A stretch of 64,000 nt of DNA from Deinandra increscens subsp. villosa (Eukaryota > Streptophyta > Magnoliopsida > Asterales > Asteraceae), in the NCBI GenBank assembly GCA_039602395.1, contig JBCNJP010000027.1, positions 36,651,841-36,715,840 on the forward strand, in the 5' to 3' direction. The position numbers were made by a program, and so were the translations under genes. The notes below the pieces were generated by a model. It was given only the letters and a program-made list of their open reading frames with translations. It was not told where the DNA came from and searched no databases. Of this stretch, positions 56,242 to 64,000 are shown piece by piece (the first letter of the stretch is position 1; each line of letters opens with the position of its first letter).

Positions 56242-59200
56242 TGTAACACCTGTATATAATTTGATGCCAAACATAATCATGTATTTCATAAAATTTGGTC
56301 CCAGAAAATTTTTGTCCCAAATATATCATTTGACAATCCAAAAGACCACTGTCGTGGTTTACATTTACAAAATATACCATTTCTAAGTTTGACATCTAAA
56401 AGCTGTTCATCGACCTTTACATAAATGCTTTAACCAAAAATACGTAACGGTTTGTTCTTCCCTCTTGTGATCGGTTCATTTTGCACTTGATGAGCACCCC
56501 TTCAAGCCTTTGCCTTACCTGCAACGTACTCACTTTCAATAGTGAGTTTCTATTGCATACCAATGGGTAAACAACATTAAACAATAAAGAAAACAAGTAA
56601 AACTATAACTGGTCTTCCACGCGTATCGCTTACCGTGTCCTTACTTCCAAGCGATACACTTGGTTTACCACGCATATCGCCTCCAGATACTTAGGCTCCA
56701 AGCGATACGCTTGGAGCCGCTTTTCCAGGGATTTGGCTAAATCCGGCCAGATTTATACTTAGCCAAATTTTTTGCTACTTTTCCTTGTTTTCTACCAACT
56801 TCACTTGAGCTATTTGGGGCTTTAGATTACGCATCATATATCCTCAAAATACTTAGAAATCATGTCATTATATACAGCAACAATTGGTAATCGATAATTA
56901 ACAATTCTTACTTGTGCGCGGGTTTACCTAACCCGTTTGACCCGTTAAGGGGTCCATTACCACCAAGGCTTCATTTTACCCAATCTTGGGCTATATCACC
57001 TTCATACAATGAGATTTATGGCACACATATCATTAAAGACATTTACATTTGTTAGTGCTATCACTTAGTCGATGTGCCCACTATGGCCTACACGACTATA
57101 ACATCATTTTGTTAAGGTCTAAGGACCTGGTTCATGTATTCCTGCAATTTAGCATACCCATCCATTGTTGGGTTGCATAGTCACCCTTTTTCATATGTTT
57201 ACAACTTATTAACCCGATTGACTCATTAAGACAGGTCCATGCCTTTGGCACCTCCCAATTCATTGATTGATAATTATTCTAGCATTGAGGATCTATGGTT
57301 CTATAAACCATTTATGATCCTCCATTACCCATTACATAGCGATGGTTCCATTGCCCTATTTCCGTCCATTGCAACTTATTAAGTTATTTTGTGATTCCTT
57401 CGAATCTTGCTTATGGTCAATTCTGTGATTGGAGAGCCTTTAGGCAATGAGGCTCCATGGTTCCTTACCATTCATCACCCCTTGTTTTAGAGTAGCTCAT
57501 GGCTTTGTTTCATTATTATGAGATTACACAATCTACATTTCCATAAATTAATACGTGTAACATAAACAATGTTACCCGACAATAAAGCAATTTCACATTT
57601 GTGGCTCCTTAGAGCCATTTAACCTACTTGACCCATTAACTTGGGCTTCAGCTAGTCATATAACCACTAGGCAACATTTTTGCATTCTAGTGTGGTTTTT
57701 ATGGGCCGTTTACGTATTTCAACCCAATAATTAAACACACACTTTACCCTGACAATTCAAGGTTTCCATTTAACTTTCTGGTAATCTACTTACTCTTACG
57801 TGGGTACCTTAATTGGTACATAACCTATTCATATCATGATAGGAACATATATCATAGCACATTAGCTACCTTATAGGGTGTAAGTAATACTTACCTAGAT
57901 TCGTCCTAAAGTCCTTTACCGCTTCCTCCGGTTGACCCATTTGATTCCAAGCTCAAAACCTAGCTTTTTCAATGGTCAACATTTAAGTCATTAGTTTTCC
58001 CTTTCATGACTTATCTAGCCATTTAGGTACTAACAATTTGCATTATGCATATTCATCATATTTTATGTTCTAATGGAAACCATCACTTTGACTTATAAAG
58101 TCCAACCAACAATTTACATACGAACACATATAATTGCACTAATCACATATCATATAGGTCATATAATATGCAAATTCAACTTTCATACATGTATAGAGCA
58201 AGTATAATCACAACTTCAATCTTAATTGATTTTAGAAGGTAATATTTTTGTGTACACTTTTTCAACGATGCTGCTGAAATTGGCCTTTTTGACCATCCTA
58301 CTATTTTTTCCAGCATTCCATGTTTAAAGATGGAATGTAGTATACTGAAAGACCTTTCCAGGCATATAGGGCACACCCTCTAACGATTTTTTTTGTGATT
58401 TTATACATAATTTTTTAAAAACAGGACAGCAACTACATTTATTTCCAAACAGCTCCACAACTAGAATTTTATCATTTTTATGGTTTTTCATCATTTCGTT
58501 TAACACATTTTATAAGCATGATTTCACATTCGATACACATTGCTATTTCATGATTCTTACTAATGTAACATTCCTACATTTAGTCATTAATTCACATAAT
58601 CAATCTCACTTAGGCATTTCATCGAGCACCTTATGTGCATAGCATTAACAAGCATGTTTCAACTTACTTGCTTATGTTTCAACCCATATTTTGCTTTACA
58701 CATTGATATCACATTCTATCAATTTCGTATAACACATTTAGCACATTGTAAAACAATTTAACATTCAATCATTCCAACTACATCTTGGGTAATCAATTTT
58801 CCCAAATTTATGTTCAATTTTCATGACCTAAGGTCTCCACACCCAAAACTTGGTGTTTAAGTCAAAATAGCAAGCACTATGGTGTTCAAATCACCATTCA
58901 ATCATCATACAAGACATTAGATACTAATTCACAGCCCCCAAATCGACCAAATCATCATTAGTTTTTCGAAACTTAACATGCAATTATGTAGGGATTACTT
59001 ACCCAATCACCTTCATTAGATTAGCTATGGTTAGAGCTTCAAGAAACTCCATTAACCATAAAAAATCGCAGCTATTCCTCCATCAATTGAAGATTTCGAT
59101 TTCTAGGGTATGAGGGGAGACTCGCGACCTTGATGCTTCATACGCATCATCCCCTTCATTTTTTTTTCTTTTTCTTTTGTTTAATTAGTTTCACTGAATT

Positions 59201-59385
59201 ACATCATAAATCCTTCTAGTTCTATATTTAGGTTATTTAATAACCCAAACTATCATATTTACATCATAAATCCTCCACTTCTACATATATAATAGTTGGC
59301 ACATTATTTTTATGTACCACAACTCGAAGCGACACTTAAAGTGAATTTAATGGCATTTTAACCATATAAAAATCAGGATGTTACA
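56242..59385. mobile_element. Solo Ty3-type LTR, 3.1 kb, TSD gttac
   Basis: Starts TGTAACACCTGTATATAATT and ends TCAGGATGTTACA, with perfect gttac at 56237-56241 and 59386-59390. There is no internal domain, so it is a solo LTR left by recombination. It is related to the truncated LTR at 217-2120. 56610-56775 carries the GCGTATCGC/GCGATACGC block followed by TTTTCCAGGGATTTGGC and TACTTAGCCAAATTTTTT. No genes inside. Confidence 0.93.
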
Positions 59386-59390
59386 GTTAC

Positions 59391-59832
59391 ATCTTATTAG
59401 ACTTTAAGAAAAACATGTATCTTATTTTGTGAATAGCAGAGAAATGATACCAGCACAAATTGAGAACAAATGTAAAAAAAAAAATACAAAAAAAATAAAA
59501 TAAAAATAAAAAAAAAACTGTTTTTTTTTTAAATAGTCTAGGCTTTGAATTAAGATATAAAAATTAGCACAAGGTATAATCGCTACCAACAAACATAAAA
59601 AGATTACCCAGATCCATAAAACGCCAGAAAAAAGCTGCTTTTTTATCTTTAGATTTAACAAACTTATACGCAAATTAGAGATAAAAATGAGACTTATATT
59701 ATGGTGGAATTTTTTAAAAAAATAATATCAGATGAAAAAACTATGGACGTTTTAAAAAAATGATGAGAAAATAAACAAGTACTAATTAGTCTTAATTGGA
59801 AGGAATGCATATTTGACATGCTCTCATTCATT
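59391..59832. other. Intergenic, no gene seen
   Basis: A-rich low-complexity stretch (59470-59530) and ordinary AT-rich DNA. The frame across the A-run is a composition artefact. Confidence 0.4.
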
Positions 59833-59835
59833 TTA

Positions 59836-60184
59836 GGCTATGTGTAGTCATGAAGCCCATCATTTGATAAATTACCACATGTGATGGTCCACTAAGGATG
59901 GTACTTCATGACTAAAAGGTATATAGTCATAAACCTCATAAGGCCCCTTAATTATTACTCAATTATACTCTATTATTTAGTTTTTAAAAAGTTAAGAAAA
60001 ATATAAAAAAATGACCAATGAGAGAAGGAGAGAAAAAAGGTATTGCGCCCTCTTTAGGTGGTGGGGTGGGGTGGGTGGGGGAGGGAGGGGGAGAGAGCTA
60101 TATTATAGATGTGTAGTGGTGTTTGGGCGTGAAAGGAATGCAATGCATGCCATTTCACGCCCGCTACGTTTAGTCTTATACAGC
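59836..60184. mobile_element. Tourist-like MITE, 349 bp, TSD TTA
   Basis: Starts GGCTATGTGTAGTCATGAAG and ends ...AGTCTTATACAGC, flanked by TTA (59833-59835 and 60185-60187). The terminal repeats are imperfect. A GGTGGGG-rich patch lies at 60055-60090. Confidence 0.55.
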
Positions 60185-60552
60185 TTAGACAATATCGACA
60201 TAGTAAATACATTAGGGACAAATATATTTATTTAGTCATTTATTGTGAAAGAACAATATGCCTTTAACTTAACAAAAAATTTAAGAGAAGTTAGTCTTAA
60301 TACCAAACATTATTATAAAATTGAAACCATAAATCTCAATGTTGTTATTAAATAAGTTAGTTCCCAAATATGTTCTTTTTGTCAAACCAAAAGGAGTATT
60401 CGTGTAATTAACTCTCAATGTTTTTCAGTATGACCAAACTACTTACACGTTTTTGTGTGTAATGGTGAGTCTATTTAAAATAGATGACCATTGCTGTTAA
60501 AGCCGGACATTATGAAAATTTAAAACCACAAGGCACAATATTATTAAAAAAA

Positions 60553-61015
60553 TGTTACTTGGATTTTAATAATTCAAGTTATGCGTGATTGGCCGATAAT
60601 AAGCCCAATTACAAAAATTCCCTATAATAATCTGCATTATCAAGGTATTGGAATATAATGGACCTCCGTTAAAAATACCTTAACACCGTTAGTTGTTTGC
60701 TAACGTGGCATATGACGAGGGACTGTTTTTGATATTTTTAAAATTGAGGGACTGTCTTTTTAAATGTAAACATTTTTTTATATGAGTTATGTTGGTGAGA
60801 GAAACGAGGTGAGACGATTCGGAACTCTCCCTGTCGTCGTTCACTGGCAAAATGACCCATCCCGAGCACTATTCTAACCAACTAAGGTTCTCGATCTACT
60901 TTTATTGGAAACCCATAAAAAACTTTGACTTTTGACTTTTCTAAGATCCAATCTATAGATGTCTTTTTTTTTTCATTGAAGAAAGCGTCGTTTCTAGCTC
61001 TAAAAAAATTATATA
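60553..61015. mobile_element. MULE left-end relic (GGAAAATTGG family)
   Basis: Starts with the degenerate TTACTTGGATTTTAATAAT and shares GGCCGATAATAA and CCTTAACACCGTTAGT with the elements at 2121 and 48662. No right-hand terminal repeat found. Confidence 0.55.
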
Positions 61016-61080
61016 TAAATATTTTTTTTTAAACCTCAAATTTAGACAATTGACGGAGATATTATCCAACTACCCGATTA

Positions 61081-61407
61081 GAGCATGTGGTATATTTGGT
61101 GTGATAACTTGGTGTTATCATGCCACGTAGACGATAACTGGATAACACCATCTTTCAACACCAAGTATGGTATACATGGTGTGGTGTTATTGTGGTTTTT
61201 TTTATTTCTTTAATATAAAAATTTCTCAAAAACATCACCAACCATAGTTTAACAATCATATTTCTCAAAAACATCACCAACCACGCCGTGCAAATCTCCA
61301 CGGCATCCGACCACGCCAACGTATAATGCATAAGGGGTGCAGTGTTCAACGCCATGATCCCCAAAACGCCTGGGATAACACGGTACACCGCATACCAATC
61401 AAACCTT
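61081..61407. mobile_element. Harbinger-derived MITE upstream of the RING gene
   Basis: Starts GAGCATGTGGTATATTTGG after TTA, matching the terminal repeat of the 42130 Harbinger element (GGGCATGTGGTATGG). The right end, ACACCGCATACCAATC, is a weaker inverted match, so the right edge is uncertain. It lies about 350 bp upstream of the RING-H2 coding region. Confidence 0.5.
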
Positions 61408-61754
61408 TCGTGTAATTAACTCTATCTATAAATAGCATCAACATAACGTATTAACGAGTACTGAACTTTGTCCATATTTTCATTTAGCCCCCTTCAACTT
61501 TAAATCTCTTCACTTGCCAACAAATATATATATACCAACCAGCACACATCTCACGGCACGCTGCCATTAACATACAAACCACCTATCACCTTCAATCTCA
61601 TCTCACATCTCTCCACGTCACCGCGTTTTGACCACTGCTCCGAGATTCACCTCCATTTTTCCTATAAATTCGAACCAGAATCCAGTGTTTGTGAATCCAT
61701 AAAGTTAATTAAAGAAATTAACCCAACAATTCAATTTGGGATAAGATTGAAATC
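61408..61754 (+). promoter_or_regulatory. Promoter and 5' UTR of the RING-H2 gene
   Basis: A likely TATA box CCTATAAATT is at 61661-61670, about 90 bases before the ATG, preceded by a pyrimidine/CA-rich stretch (61560-61640). The start codon context is AATCATGGGG. The exact transcription start is not determinable. Confidence 0.5.
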
Positions 61755-62249
61755 ATGGGGTTTCCAATTGGGTATACAGAGCTGTTCTCCCCTAAACTCA
61801 TGATTCACGTCCTAACGCTACTGGGTCTGATTCGTAACCTCATTTCCGCCAGTTTCCGGTTCGTGAGAATATTAGAACCCGAATTATCAACCGACCCGGC
61901 CCGGACGGAGATGCTGTATAATCATTTCCAGTCGGTGTCATCCGTACTCATCCGTGAGCTTCTTCCGGTCGTGAGATATTCAGAGCTCGTGGATCCGCCG
62001 GAGAGTTGCGCCGTATGTCTACATGAGTTCTGCGCCGGAGATGAGATCCGGCAGTTAACGAATTGCCGGCATGTATTCCACCGGCGTTGTGTGGACCGGT
62101 GGATGGACCACAATCAGAAGACTTGCCCGCTTTGCCGGACGCCATTTGTCCCCGAGGATTTGCAGGATTCGTTTAACGAACGGCTGTGGGCGGCTTCCGG
62201 CATCGGTGATTACTACGACGATTCATCATCGGTGGTTAGTAGTTACTAA
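61755..62249 (+). CDS. RING-H2 finger E3 ubiquitin ligase, BRH1-like
   Basis: A 164-residue single-exon protein. A hydrophobic N-terminal segment (about residues 13-38) suggests membrane association. The RING-H2 domain uses Cys85, Cys88, Cys104, His106, His109, Cys112, Cys124 and Cys127 with C-x2-C-x15-C-x-H-x2-H-x2-C-x11-C-x2-C spacing, including the E2-contact Trp in VDRWMDH. The start MGFPIGYTE and the whole layout match the small plant RING-H2 group of BRH1 and RHA1-type proteins. Such proteins transfer ubiquitin; BRH1 of Arabidopsis is known as brassinosteroid-responsive. The tail is acidic with Ser/Tyr. The frame is intact. GC content is clearly higher than its surroundings, as expected for a real gene. 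Confidence 0.93.
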   Translation: MGFPIGYTELFSPKLMIHVLTLLGLIRNLISASFRFVRILEPELSTDPARTEMLYNHFQSVSSVLIRELLPVVRYSELVDPPESCAVCLHEFCAGDEIRQLTNCRHVFHRRCVDRWMDHNQKTCPLCRTPFVPEDLQDSFNERLWAASGIGDYYDDSSSVVSSY

Positions 62250-62459
62250 TTACGGGAGGGGGATTATATTATTATAATAACATTTTTTTTTTCTTTTTTT
62301 TTTCAGTTTTATTTATTAGTAGAGACAATGGTGACAGTGTATATATATTGGTGTACATTAAACTAAAATCCAATAGAATGAAGTAACAATCAAGTATAAT
62401 TCACATCCGTTTGATGTTTCTTCATATTTCTCAAAGCTGCAATCGGAAGCATCAACAGA
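62250..62459 (+). other. 3' flank of the RING-H2 gene
   Basis: AT-rich 3' untranslated region with T-runs (62283-62305). A poly(A) signal cannot be assigned with certainty. Nothing else seen. Confidence 0.4.
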
Positions 62460-62825
62460 TAGAGGTGTACAAATCGGTTAACCTGTTTTTTGAATAACTG
62501 GTTTTTTTTAAGAAAAAATAAACAGTTAAAAATAACCGTTTTTGAACCCCTAAAACTTTAACCGGTGTAAGTGGTGCACAGATTAACCGAACCGGTTTAC
62601 TGGTAAAAACCAGTATTTTTAAAAAGTTTATATAATATTTAATAGGTTAACCTATAACCGGTTTTTTTAGTTGGTTAATAACCGATTCGTGATTTAGAAA
62701 CCCTTAACCTGTTCCAAGCCACAGGTAATTTGTATCGATTACGAAACGGTTTGTACGTTACCGGTTAAAAACCAGTTTGATTTTCGGTTATTAAACCGGT
62801 TCGGTTAACCTGATAAGTTTATCAA
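62460..62825. repeat. AACCGGTT-word degenerate repeat
   Basis: About 360 bases with many variants of AACCGGTT, GGTTAACC and AACCAGT, on both strands. This is the pattern of non-autonomous DNA elements widespread in plants that begin with GTGTACAAAnCGGTT. Edges are not resolved. Confidence 0.65.
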
Positions 62826-62910
62826 AGTAATCTAGACTATCTAGACATGTTCTTTTGTCTATATCCTCTGGTCACTAACATCACGTTATTCTGATCAATG
62901 GAGAGTCTTA

Positions 62911-63247
62911 GGTTGCGTTTGGTTGTGGAAAACGTTTTCCAGTTTTCCATTTTCAGTTTTCTAGAAAATGAAATGGGTTTTCCATTTCTAGAAAACACTT
63001 GGAAAATTTTGAAAACGCGATCTAACCAAAAGATGTGTTTTCCATTTTCTGGAAAATAGAAAACGGAAATTGGAAAACAATGCAAAACTATTTTCCAAAT
63101 TTAGTTAAAAGAATGGAAAACTGTATTTTCTGTTTTCTAGGAAATTTTTTTCAGAAAACTATCACTAGAACGCGTTTTCTGTTTTCCATGTTTTCTTAGA
63201 AAACAGAAATGGAAAACACCCCATGTTTTCCACAACCAAACGCGCCC
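62911..63247. mobile_element. Tourist-like MITE, 337 bp, TSD TTA
   Basis: Ends GGTTGCGTTTGGTTGTGG and (minus strand) GGGCGCGTTTGGTTGTGG, flanked by TTA (62908-62910 and 63248-63250). The interior is almost wholly made of GGAAAAC/GTTTTCC words in both orientations. Non-coding. Confidence 0.88.
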
Positions 63248-63250
63248 TTA

Positions 63251-64000
63251 GTATTCATATTATAACGAAACGAAAAGACTCAATCAATAACTTAATAGAA
63301 AATACATATTATCAAACGTCTTCAATCCAATTATTTGGTTTAAAGTCTTTAATTCAAACTGTATTTTATATTCTTTCAATTCAAATATTTGGTTCAATTG
63401 TTCAAAGTCTTTGATTCAAACTTTATTTTATATTCCCTACCATTGTTTAACAAACTCTATTTTATATTCTATATCAGTTGTTCAAAATTAGAAACCAAGC
63501 AGTAGCAACTACACTCACGGGTGAACCCGGCTATATAGAATAGGAGTCGCTCGCACTCTATAAACTTTTTTATAGTAGGATATATACAATTCAATCTTGA
63601 CTAACCTATGAAATTTTGATCAATACTGTCAAAAAGAAAAATTAATTTAAAATTTTAAAGTTTTATAAATATAAACGAGGAATAAGTATTCAAATTATTA
63701 AGTTCGTACTTTATTAATCATTAACGGTTATAAACAAAACTCAATTCCTCAAATAATCAAAAACTATAATAATATCTTAAGTCCATATTTATATTTTAAC
63801 CCAATTAATAAATTTATTAAACAAACTTAGTTACTCAAATACCCAATAATTATTTTTAAAAAAATTGAACTCACATTTTTATTTTAGCCTAGTCATTAGT
63901 ATTAAACAAATCTATTTTCATACAATTATATTAGCAACAATTCAAAAAAAGATACGCACAAATTAAAATTTTTCCCCAACTTTGAATGTTCACGTTTATG
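63251..64000. other. Intergenic AT-rich DNA
   Basis: Repeated phrases such as TTCAATTCAAATATTTGGTT and ATTTTATATTC occur at 63310-63480 as a short degenerate repeat. No gene seen. Confidence 0.4.

Noticed and set aside
59422..59673. 83-codon minus-strand frame rich in Phe/Tyr/Leu
   Set aside because: Created by the A-rich low-complexity run at 59470-59530; looks like a membrane protein only because of composition.

Overview
This window looks like repeat-rich nuclear DNA of a flowering plant. It is AT-rich and dominated by nested LTR retrotransposons, with MULE, hAT, PIF/Harbinger, SINE and LINE relics, and it holds only two genes that look intact. The gag, MULE and Harbinger-type protein remnants most resemble those I associate with Asteraceae; that assignment is inference from recall, not a search result.

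Layout. Positions 1-10,605 hold a truncated Ty3-type LTR (217-2120), a MULE end fragment (2121-2420), and a minus-strand Ty1-copia element (4207-10605) with 367-bp LTRs, plus a truncated tandem copy sharing its left LTR (2421-4206). The copia element carries only a very long gag-like frame and no pol. Its right LTR sits in the integrase of a minus-strand Ty3-gypsy chromovirus (10606-15559). The 5' LTR of that chromovirus starts at 15560, is split by a 13.6-kb Athila element (16018-29665, TSD gtaaa) and resumes at 29671-32947. The Athila copy has two 617-bp LTRs that read as identical, yet its gag, pol and env-like frames are full of stops and frameshifts. It also contains a 2.3-kb solo LTR of a third family.

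32,948-37,252 is an old direct duplication of about 700 bp. One copy is broken by a hAT-like insert carrying a MULE foldback and a 179-bp palindrome; a LINE 3' end lies between the copies. The genic part begins at 37,991 with a two-exon BTB/POZ protein gene on the minus strand (37991-40888, intron with a MITE). Then come SINEs, a PIF/Harbinger element with a broken MYB-like ORF (42130-43656), a MULE protein remnant (43862-44842), a full SINE (46507-46798), a MULE (48662-50013), a purine-rich degenerate tandem array (about 50920-51671), a hAT derivative (51910-52818), a duplicated block around another hAT element (53737-55251), a 3.1-kb solo LTR (56242-59385) and several MITEs. A single-exon RING-H2 E3 ligase gene lies at 61755-62249.

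The most unusual signal is in the non-coding parts of the retroelements. Unrelated families (copia, Athila and a Ty3-type LTR) all carry repeated GATACGC/GCGTATC words, and a roughly 130-bp block built on them is shared by Athila and the Ty3-type LTR. The copia leader has its own array of TGATCCGC/TGGTCCGC words, and the solo LTR inside Athila has an array of TTTCGC words. I know of no described function for these arrays.
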